A stretch of 64,000 nucleotides of DNA from PALSA-600 sp963842335 (GTDB taxonomy: Bacteria; Actinomycetota; Thermoleophilia; Gaiellales; Gaiellaceae), in NCBI GenBank assembly GCA_963842335.1, contig CAWJGF010000010.1:533962-597961 (forward strand), given 5' to 3'. Below are positions 19,454-25,266 of the stretch, one piece after another. Position 1 is the first letter of the stretch; every line of letters begins with the position of its first letter. The notes under the pieces are model-generated. The model had not been told where the DNA came from. It made no database searches and saw only the letters and a list, made by a program, of their open reading frames with translations. The translations under genes were made by a program, and so were the position numbers.

Positions 19454-19464
19454 CTTTCACACCT

Positions 19465-20019
19465 ATGGACTACGCAATCATCCGTTTGGGCGGCAAGCAA
19501 TATCGCGTTCGCGAGGGCGAGTATCTCGTCGTGGACCGGCTCAAGACGGAGGCCGGCCAGAGCTTCTCGCCCGACGTCCTGCTCGGCGACGACGGCGTGA
19601 AGGTGACCGCGACCGTGCTGGCGCACGAGCGCGGCCCGAAGATCCTGATCGGCAAGTACCGCAAGCGCACGGGCTACAAGCGCCATAACGGATTCCGCGC
19701 AGCAACCTCGCGCGTCGAGATCTCCCTCGGTGCTCCGAAGAGCGCTGCCGCGAAGAAGGCCGCGCCGAAGCAGACCGAGGTGGCCACGCCCGAGCCTGCG
19801 GAAGCGCCCACCGCGCCCGCCGCCGAAGCCGACGACCACGTGAAGGGCATGCCCTCCGGCTACGAGGAGCTCACGGTGGCGGCGGTGTCCGACGGTGCGA
19901 AGACCTGGAACCGCCCCATGCTTGAGGCGGCTCTCGAATACGAGCAGGTTCACGCGGCGCGCAAGGGCGCGATCTCGGCACTCCAGTCGGCACTGAAAGC
20001 AAAGGAGGAGGACGCGTAA
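19465..20019 (+). CDS. rplU: Ribosomal protein bL21 with a C-terminal extension
   Basis: This large-subunit protein binds 23S rRNA. Residues 1-92 are canonical bL21 (MDYAIIRLGGKQYRVREGE ... GKYRKRTGYKRHNGFR). The protein then continues to 184 residues instead of about 103: an Ala/Pro/Lys linker (about 95-130) and a short helical module beginning MPSGYEELTVAAVSDGAKTW and including LEAALEYEQVHAARKGAISAL. That module resembles small helical domains appended to other actinobacterial proteins (recalled, not checked). A ribosome site for rpmA lies in its last codons. The start ATG is in the same frame as the run-on RNase E frame. Confidence 0.93.
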   Translation: MDYAIIRLGGKQYRVREGEYLVVDRLKTEAGQSFSPDVLLGDDGVKVTATVLAHERGPKILIGKYRKRTGYKRHNGFRAATSRVEISLGAPKSAAAKKAAPKQTEVATPEPAEAPTAPAAEADDHVKGMPSGYEELTVAAVSDGAKTWNRPMLEAALEYEQVHAARKGAISALQSALKAKEEDA

Positions 20020-20286
20020 ATGGCACACAAGAAGGGCCTCGGCTCCTCCAAGAACGGTCGCGACTCAAATCCGAAGTACCTCGGCGTGAAGATGTTCGGC
20101 GGCCAGGAAGCGGTCGCCGGGAACATCATCGTCCGCCAGCGCGGCACGCGGTTTCGCCCCGGCCCGGGCACGATGATCGGCCGCGACCACACGATCTTTG
20201 CGAACCGCCCCGGCACGATCGCGTTTCGCACGAGTGGCGAACGGCGTTTCGTCTCGGTCGAAGAGTCGACCGATTCTGCCGCCTAA
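20020..20286 (+). CDS. rpmA: Ribosomal protein bL27
   Basis: The protein has 88 residues. Its N-terminal arm reaches the peptidyl-transferase centre. The canonical start MAHKKGLGSSKNGRDSNPKY is followed by GNIIVRQRGTRFRPGPGTMIGRDHTIFA. There is no Firmicute-type cleavable N-terminal leader. The ATG directly follows the rplU stop, and AAAGGAGGAGG overlaps the rplU end as its ribosome site. Confidence 0.97.
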   Translation: MAHKKGLGSSKNGRDSNPKYLGVKMFGGQEAVAGNIIVRQRGTRFRPGPGTMIGRDHTIFANRPGTIAFRTSGERRFVSVEESTDSAA

Positions 20287-20325
20287 AACCGGGACCGCCT
20301 AGAACCGCCGCAATCCAGTCGGCGC

Positions 20326-20331
20326 TACGGT
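20326..20331 (+). promoter_or_regulatory. -10 hexamer TACGGT of obgE, leaderless-type
   Basis: TACGGT ends 7 bases before ATG 20339 in the 52-base gap after rpmA, allowing expression of obgE separate from the ribosomal genes. Confidence 0.4.
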
Positions 20332-20338
20332 TCGCGCG

Positions 20339-21526
20339 ATGTCGATGTTCAGCGATCGTGTACGGCTGCACGTCGTTGCCGGCAAGGGTGGTGACGGAGG
20401 GCTCAGCTTCCGCCGCGAGAAGTTCGTGCCGAAAGGCGGCCCGGACGGCGGCGACGGTGGCGACGGTGGCGACGTCGTGCTCGTCGCGGACCCGTCGCTG
20501 CGCGACCTCTCCGGTCTGCAGCGGCGCAAATGGATCAAGGCGACGCGCGGCCAGAACGGCACGGGTGCTCGCAAGCACGGCGCCGACGGCGAGGATGTCG
20601 AACTGCACGTTCCCGTCGGCACCCAGGTGTTCGCGGACGACGGCGGCTTGGTCGCCGATCTCGTCCACGCAGGCGCCAGGCTCGTGCTTGCGAAGGGCGG
20701 CCGCGGCGGCCGGGGCAACGCGCGCTTCGTCTCGTCGACTCGCCAGGTCCCGCGGTTCGCGGAGGTCGGGCCTCCGGGCGACGAGCGCGACGTCGAGTTG
20801 CACCTCAAGCTTCTCGCCGACGCGGCGCTCGTCGGCTTGCCGAACGCTGGGAAGTCGTCGCTGATCTCCCGCATCTCGAATGCGCGGCCGAAGGTTGCGA
20901 GCTATCCGTTCACGACGCTCCAGCCCGTGCTCGGCACGGTGGAGGCGCCAGACGGGCGGCAACTGGTGATCGCCGACGTGCCGGGGCTGATCGAGGGCGC
21001 GAGCGAAGGCGTTGGCCTCGGCCACGAGTTCCTCGCCCATCTCGAACGTGCGCGCATGCTCATCCACGTGATCGACTCAGCCGAGCCGATCGAGGAGCAG
21101 TGGCGGACGATCGACGCCGAGCTCGGCGCGTACGGCGAAGGCATCGACGAGCTGCCACAGATCGTCGTCCTGAACAAGATCGACATCGCGCCCGGCCCTG
21201 AGCTCTCGATCGACGATCCGCGCGTGATCGCGATCTTTCGCCTCTCGTGCGCGACCGGCGAAGGGCTCGATGAGTTTCGCCGCCGTCTGTTCGCGCTCGT
21301 CCCCGAGGCCGAGCCGCACGAGCGTGGGGAGGACGAGCTCGCCGATTTCCTCGTTTACCGCCCGCAGCCAAAGGCGCGCGGCTGGCGCTTGCTGCGCACC
21401 GAAGGTGGGTTCAAGGTGCTCGGCACGCCGCCGTCGGAGGCCGAGCTCGAGCGTGCCCTGCGCGCAGCGGGCGCCAAGGACGGGGCGACGGTGGAGCTCG
21501 GCGACGAGGAGTTCGAGCTCGCCTGA
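20339..21526 (+). CDS. obgE: Obg/CgtA GTPase
   Basis: This GTPase acts in late 50S assembly and stress response. The protein has 395 residues: the glycine-rich Obg fold (AGKGGDGGLSFRREKFVPKGG and following Gly-Gly-Asp repeats), a G domain with GLPNAGKSSL (G1), DVPGLIEGAS (G3) and NKID (G4), then a C-terminal OCT-type domain (DFLVYRPQPKARGW to DEEFELA). rplU-rpmA-obg is a very conserved order. The stop overlaps the nadD ATG by one base. Confidence 0.95.
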   Translation: MSMFSDRVRLHVVAGKGGDGGLSFRREKFVPKGGPDGGDGGDGGDVVLVADPSLRDLSGLQRRKWIKATRGQNGTGARKHGADGEDVELHVPVGTQVFADDGGLVADLVHAGARLVLAKGGRGGRGNARFVSSTRQVPRFAEVGPPGDERDVELHLKLLADAALVGLPNAGKSSLISRISNARPKVASYPFTTLQPVLGTVEAPDGRQLVIADVPGLIEGASEGVGLGHEFLAHLERARMLIHVIDSAEPIEEQWRTIDAELGAYGEGIDELPQIVVLNKIDIAPGPELSIDDPRVIAIFRLSCATGEGLDEFRRRLFALVPEAEPHERGEDELADFLVYRPQPKARGWRLLRTEGGFKVLGTPPSEAELERALRAAGAKDGATVELGDEEFELA

Positions 21527-22080
21527 TGATCGGCCTCTACGGCGGATCGTTCGATCCGCCGCATCGCGGCCACGTCGAGCTGGCGCGCCGCGCGAAGGAA
21601 GAACTAGGCCTCCAGCGCCTCGTCGTGCTCGTCTCGGCCGACCCTGGTCACAAACGTGTCGAGACCCCGGCCGACATCCGGCTCCGTCTCGCCCGCGCGG
21701 CCTTCCCGGGCGACGAGGTGGTGCTCGACGAGCACGCCCGCACTGTCGACACGTTGCGAGCCCACCCCGAATGGAGCGACACGATCTTCCTGATCGGCGC
21801 CGACCAGTTTTGCGACTTCCTGTCGTGGAAGGAGCCGAACGAGGTGCTCGAGCAGACGCGAATCGCTGTTGCGACCCGCCCCGGCTTCCCGCGCGAGCGC
21901 CTCGACTGGGTGCTCGGGCAGCTCGAGGCGCCCGAGCGGGTCTCGTTCTTCGAGATCGAGCCGACACCGATTGCCTCTCGTGAGCTTCGCGACCGCCTCG
22001 CGGCGGGCAAGGGAGCCGGCGACGATGTGCCGGCGGCGGTGGCAGAACTGATCGGGGCGGAATCGCTGTATCGACAGTAA
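21526..22080 (+). CDS. nadD: Nicotinate-nucleotide adenylyltransferase
   Basis: This enzyme makes deamido-NAD from NaMN and ATP. The protein has 184 residues. The nucleotidyltransferase signature is YGGSFDPPHRGH (residues 5-16), with IGADQFCDFLSWKEPNEVL and the late SRELRDRL (phosphate-binding ISSTxIR-like segment) also present. It is coupled to obgE by TGATG. Unlike Streptomyces, there are no proBA genes between obg and nadD. Confidence 0.93.
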   Translation: MIGLYGGSFDPPHRGHVELARRAKEELGLQRLVVLVSADPGHKRVETPADIRLRLARAAFPGDEVVLDEHARTVDTLRAHPEWSDTIFLIGADQFCDFLSWKEPNEVLEQTRIAVATRPGFPRERLDWVLGQLEAPERVSFFEIEPTPIASRELRDRLAAGKGAGDDVPAAVAELIGAESLYRQ

Positions 22081-22087
22081 ATCCCGG

Positions 22088-22093
22088 TACAAT
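22088..22093 (+). promoter_or_regulatory. -10 hexamer TACAAT of rsfS, leaderless-type
   Basis: A strong TACAAT ends 9 bases before TTG 22103, so the rsfS mRNA would begin at or within a base or two of its start codon. Confidence 0.5.
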
Positions 22094-22102
22094 TCCGGTC
22101 GT

Positions 22103-22459
22103 TTGAGTCCCATTGAACAAGCACGCCGGATCGCGGCGCTCGTCCAGGAGAAGCTCGCCCGCGACGTGGTCATCCTCGACATGCGCCCGGTGTGCGCCTA
22201 CACCGACTTCTTCGTCGTGTGCACCGGCGGCAACCCGCGCCAGGTGAAATCGATCTGGGACGAGGTGCACGTGCGGCTGAAGAACGAGGACGCATTGATC
22301 CCGCGCTCGACCGAGGGCGGAACCGAGGCAACGTGGATCATCGGCGACTACATCGACGTCGTGGTGCACGTCTTCACCCCGGAAGCGCGCGAGTTCTACC
22401 GCCTCGAGGACCTGTGGGACGACGTCCCGCACGAGTCCGTCGAAGCAGCCACGGCCTAA
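22103..22459 (+). CDS. rsfS: Ribosome silencing factor RsfS
   Basis: The protein has 118 residues. It binds uL14 and blocks subunit joining in starvation. Family segments seen are DVVILDMRPVCAYTDFFVVCTG, GGTEATWIIGDYIDVVVHVF and EAREFYRLEDLW, all intact. TTG 22103 is the only suitable start before the conserved SPIEQARRIAALVQEKLA region and fits the -10 box. The nadD-rsfS order is typical. Confidence 0.92.
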   Translation: MSPIEQARRIAALVQEKLARDVVILDMRPVCAYTDFFVVCTGGNPRQVKSIWDEVHVRLKNEDALIPRSTEGGTEATWIIGDYIDVVVHVFTPEAREFYRLEDLWDDVPHESVEAATA

Positions 22460-22505
22460 ACGGACCTGTCGCCTTGCCGGGCAACGGTTCGTCCGGTACG
22501 GCGAG

Positions 22506-22511
22506 TAGAGT
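22506..22511 (+). promoter_or_regulatory. -10 hexamer TAGAGT of the nuclease gene, leaderless-type
   Basis: TAGAGT ends 7 bases before ATG 22519. The cassette therefore appears to have its own promoter. Confidence 0.4.
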
Positions 22512-22518
22512 GTTGTCC

Positions 22519-23028
22519 ATGTTGACGACGAATCAGAAGGGCGCGGTCGCCGAGGCTGCCATCACGAAGGCTGCGCTCGAAGTCGGCTATGACGTCTATC
22601 GACCGGCGATCGAGGGCGGCAGATACGACTTGATTTTTGACGCCGGGGAGCAACTCCTCCGCGTTCAGTGCAAGTGGGCGCCGTTACACGGCGACGTGGT
22701 GATCATCCGTTCGTACTCGACTCGACGCGCTCGCAGCGGTCTTCTCCGTCGACCGTATGTTCACGGTGAATTCGACGCGCTTGCAGCGTACTGTCCCGAC
22801 CTCGAACGTTGCTATTTCATCCCCTATGAGTCGGTCGACGGGGCGCAGCAAATCTGTCTTCGGATTGCACCGGCGAAGAACAATCAGCGGTCTGGGATCA
22901 GGGTGGCGAGGGACTACGAATTCGGCGCTAAACTGCCACAACGAAGGCTGGGGCCCATAGCTCAGCTGGGAGAGCGCCGCCATGGCATGGCGGAGGTCGT
23001 CGGTTCGAGCCCGACTGGGTCCACCTGA
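22519..23028 (+). CDS. PD-(D/E)XK homing-endonuclease-like protein running into a tRNA gene
   Basis: The ORF has 169 codons. The N-terminal part (MLTTNQKGAVAEAAITKAAL) and the core GGRYDLIFDAGEQLLRVQCKW place it in the PD-(D/E)XK family of group I intron endonucleases such as I-Ssp6803I. Candidate catalytic residues are Glu12, Asp37, Gln50 and Lys52, with Gln in the motif as in that enzyme. No group I intron is evident next to it. There is no stop codon before the tRNA-Ala gene, so the last 25 or so residues (from PIAQLGERR) are read from the tRNA, ending at TGA just after it. The original 3' end may have been lost at insertion, or the overlap may be native. Confidence 0.7.
   Translation: MLTTNQKGAVAEAAITKAALEVGYDVYRPAIEGGRYDLIFDAGEQLLRVQCKWAPLHGDVVIIRSYSTRRARSGLLRRPYVHGEFDALAAYCPDLERCYFIPYESVDGAQQICLRIAPAKNNQRSGIRVARDYEFGAKLPQRRLGPIAQLGERRHGMAEVVGSSPTGST
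22951..23023 (+). tRNA. tRNA-Ala (GGC)
   Basis: A full cloverleaf folds from 73 bases. The acceptor arm GGGCCCA/TGGGTCC contains the G3-U70 pair, the main alanine identity element. The D arm is GCTC/GAGC, the anticodon stem CCGCC/GGCGG has loop ATGGCAT with anticodon GGC, and the T arm is GTCGG-TTCGAGC-CCGAC. The discriminator is A73. CCA is not encoded (A73 is followed by CCT). The gene is covered by the reading frame of the upstream nuclease. Confidence 0.97.
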
Positions 23029-23073
23029 TTCACTCCACGTAGGCATCAGCGCCGATCGACCAAGGAGCGGGAC

Positions 23074-23187
23074 ATGCGCGAAAGGTTCATCTCAATCGAA
23101 AAGGGCTTCACGACCTATTCGGAGGGTATGAACCTTGTTGCACCGCACGCTCAACCTTGGGATCCTGGCGCATGTAGACGCCGGTAA
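23074..23187 (+). CDS. Putative 37-aa leader ORF upstream of the ribosomal protection gene
   Basis: ATG 23074 has AAGGAG at 23062-23067 with 6-base spacing, a better ribosome site than most genes here. The peptide begins MRERFISIEKGFTTYSEGMN and ends GACRRR. It overlaps the TTG start of the ribosomal protection gene by 53 bases in another frame, so its translation would disturb or couple initiation there. tet(M) genes are known to carry short attenuating leader ORFs. Similarity here is by position only. Confidence 0.4.
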   Translation: MRERFISIEKGFTTYSEGMNLVAPHAQPWDPGACRRR

Positions 23188-25102
23188 GACAACTCTCACC
23201 GAACGACTGCTGTACTCGGTCGGCGTCATCGACCAGCTCGGCAGCGTCGACGCCGGCACGACGCAAACAGACTCGCTGACGCTCGAGCGGCAGCGCGGGA
23301 TCACGATCAAGTCGGCAGTCGCGTCGTTCGCGCTCGCCGACGTCAACGTCAACCTGATCGACACGCCCGGTCACCCGGATTTCATCGCGGAGGTGGAACG
23401 GGTGCTCAGCGTCCTCGACGGCGCAGTGCTCGTGATCTCTGCCGTCGAAGGTGTGCAGCCGCAGACTCACATCCTGATGCGGGCGCTGCAACGGCTGCGC
23501 GTGCCGACGCTGATCTTCGTCAACAAGATCGACCGCACCGGGGCCGGTGACGAGCGAGTGCTTCGCGTCGTCTCCGAGCGTCTGACCACGGCAATCGTCT
23601 CGCTGGGCGCAGTGGGCGAGCTCGGGACACGCGCTGCTCGCGTCCATGCCTACGGCCCCGACGATCACGCGTTCCGGGCACGCCTGGCAGAGGTACTCGC
23701 CGAGTGCGACGACGGGATCATGGCCGCGTACCTCGAAGACGAGTCGCGCCTTTCCTACGGGCGGCTTCGCGACGAGCTCGCGGCCCAGACGAAACGAGCA
23801 GCGGTCCATCCGGTGTTCTTCGGGTCGGCGGTGACGGGCGCAGGTGTGGAGGCGTTGCTGGCCGGAATCGTGGAGTTGTTGCCCGCTCCGGAGAGCGACC
23901 CGGATGGGCCGGTCTCCGGGACGGTCTTCAAGATCGACCGTGGCGCAAACGGGGAGAAGATCGCGTACGTGCGGATGTTCTCGGGAACGATCCGCACAAG
24001 AGACCGGCTCCGATTCGGCCACCATCTCGAGGACAAGGTGACGGCGCTTGCCGTCTTCGAGAGCGGCCCCGCCGTGCGGCGGCCGTCCGCGGGCGCAGGA
24101 GCGGTGGCGAAGCTCTGGGGCCTCCATGACGTCCAGATCGGCGACCGCATCGGTGAGCCGCGGAGCGAGTCGACACAACATCAGTTTCCCCCGCCGACAC
24201 TCGAGTCGGTCGTCGTCCCCGGCGATCCCGCTGACGGCGCACGGCTCCGGGTTGCTCTTGCCCAACTCGCCGAGCAGGACCCGCTGATCAATGTCCGCCG
24301 AAACGACGCAGCGCCGGAGACCTCCGTGTCGCTCTACGGCGAGGTGCAGAAGGAAGTGATCCAGGCAACGCTCGCGAGCGACTACGACCTCGAGGTCGCG
24401 TTTCGCGAGACGACACCGCTTTACGTCGAGCGGCCGGTCGCGATCGGCGAGGCCGTCGAGGTCCTTCATGCGGAGTCGAATCCGTATCTCGCCACGATCG
24501 GCCTGCGCATCGCTCCTGCTCCGAGCGACTCGGGGATCGAGTTCCGGCTGCAGGTCGACCACAGCGTCGTTCCGTTGTACGTCTACAAGCGGCTCGAGAA
24601 CTTCGCCGAGAATATGGACCAGTACATTCGCCACGCGCTTCAGGAGGGTGTCTTCGGCTGGCCGGTCACCGACTGCATCGTCACGTTGACCAGGTGCAAC
24701 TACAGCGTCCCTGACGGGCCGCCCTCGAGAAGGGGCCCGCTCAGCACGGCCGCCGACTTCCGGAAACTGACACCGCTCGTGGTCAGGCAGGCGCTCGAAT
24801 CCGCCGGGACGGCGGTCTGCGAGCCGATTGTCCGAGCGAGGCTCGAGCTCCCGGCGGAATCGACGGGAGCCGTGCTGTCAGCGCTCGGACGCCTCGGAGC
24901 AACACCGCAGACGTCGTCGACGCAGGGTCGGCTCGCGACGATCGAGACGGTCCTGCCCTCGGCGCGGGCGCAAGAGCTGCAGCGACAGTTGCCGGGGCTG
25001 ACGGGTGGCGAAGGCGTCCTCGAGTCCCGGTTCGCCGGCTACGAGCCGACGAGCGGCGACCAGCCCGCGCGGCGACGGACGACGGGTTCGAAATGCCCCT
25101 AG
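23135..25102 (+). CDS. Tetracycline-type ribosomal protection GTPase (Tet(M)/Otr(A)-like)
   Basis: This is an EF-G paralogue; family members eject tetracycline from the ribosome. The protein has 655 residues. TTG 23135 is chosen for GGAGGG 8 bases upstream and the family start ILAHVDAGKTTLTERLLY (G1). The marks RGITIKS, DTPGHPDF (G3) and NKIDRTGAG (G4) are intact. Domain IV ends in LSTAADFRKLTPLVVRQ, the RPP-type loop, and domain V ends GEGVLESRFAGYEPTSGD. It stops soon after RRRT, about 15-20 residues earlier than usual RPPs; the TAG stop is the first triplet of the structured repeat, so the tail may have been cut by that element. Resistance itself is not shown. Confidence 0.88.
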   Translation: MLHRTLNLGILAHVDAGKTTLTERLLYSVGVIDQLGSVDAGTTQTDSLTLERQRGITIKSAVASFALADVNVNLIDTPGHPDFIAEVERVLSVLDGAVLVISAVEGVQPQTHILMRALQRLRVPTLIFVNKIDRTGAGDERVLRVVSERLTTAIVSLGAVGELGTRAARVHAYGPDDHAFRARLAEVLAECDDGIMAAYLEDESRLSYGRLRDELAAQTKRAAVHPVFFGSAVTGAGVEALLAGIVELLPAPESDPDGPVSGTVFKIDRGANGEKIAYVRMFSGTIRTRDRLRFGHHLEDKVTALAVFESGPAVRRPSAGAGAVAKLWGLHDVQIGDRIGEPRSESTQHQFPPPTLESVVVPGDPADGARLRVALAQLAEQDPLINVRRNDAAPETSVSLYGEVQKEVIQATLASDYDLEVAFRETTPLYVERPVAIGEAVEVLHAESNPYLATIGLRIAPAPSDSGIEFRLQVDHSVVPLYVYKRLENFAENMDQYIRHALQEGVFGWPVTDCIVTLTRCNYSVPDGPPSRRGPLSTAADFRKLTPLVVRQALESAGTAVCEPIVRARLELPAESTGAVLSALGRLGATPQTSSTQGRLATIETVLPSARAQELQRQLPGLTGGEGVLESRFAGYEPTSGDQPARRRTTGSKCP

Positions 25103-25266
25103 ATGGTTGATGCCCCGGGGGCGTGGGTTTGGGGGTGGATCCAGACCAAGCGGGAGGGTCGCATCGTCCGCAGGGCAGGCCGGGAGCCTGTTTAAGGGCG
25201 AGGCGGCCCTCACGCGCTGTGTCTGGGCCGCTCCCGGACGGGCGGAGTCGGGGCATCAGCCATCTA
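25100..25266. repeat. Structured repeat element, copy 1 (candidate non-coding RNA)
   Basis: This 167-bp element is about 80% identical to the copy at 63007-63174. Its ends form a 17-bp helix (TAGATGGTTGATGCCCC with GGGGCATCAGCCATCTA, one G-U pair). Inner stems include GGTTTGG/CCAGACC and GTCTGGG/CCCGGAC. Its left TAG is the stop codon of the ribosomal protection gene, and its right CTA is the stop codon of the reverse-strand GGDEF-EAL gene. It has no ORF of its own. Size and multi-stem shape recall HEARO/OMEGA-type RNAs, but that is unverified; a MITE-like element is the alternative. Confidence 0.75.

Noticed and set aside
16111..20019. A single 1302-residue protein joining RNase E/G and L21
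   Set aside because: The part before TTG 16372 is out of place for the family, and the joining segment (about 19275-19464) is non-protein-like; a one-base insertion explains the run-on, and a native RNase E tail exists in the next frame.
22975..23028. A conserved C-terminal domain in the nuclease (PIAQLGERR...GSSPTGST)
   Set aside because: This peptide is simply the translation of the tRNA-Ala gene, a known annotation artefact.
25111..25255. Short ORFs inside the structured repeat
   Set aside because: The frames differ between the two copies and are not conserved, while base-pairing is; the element is better explained as non-coding.
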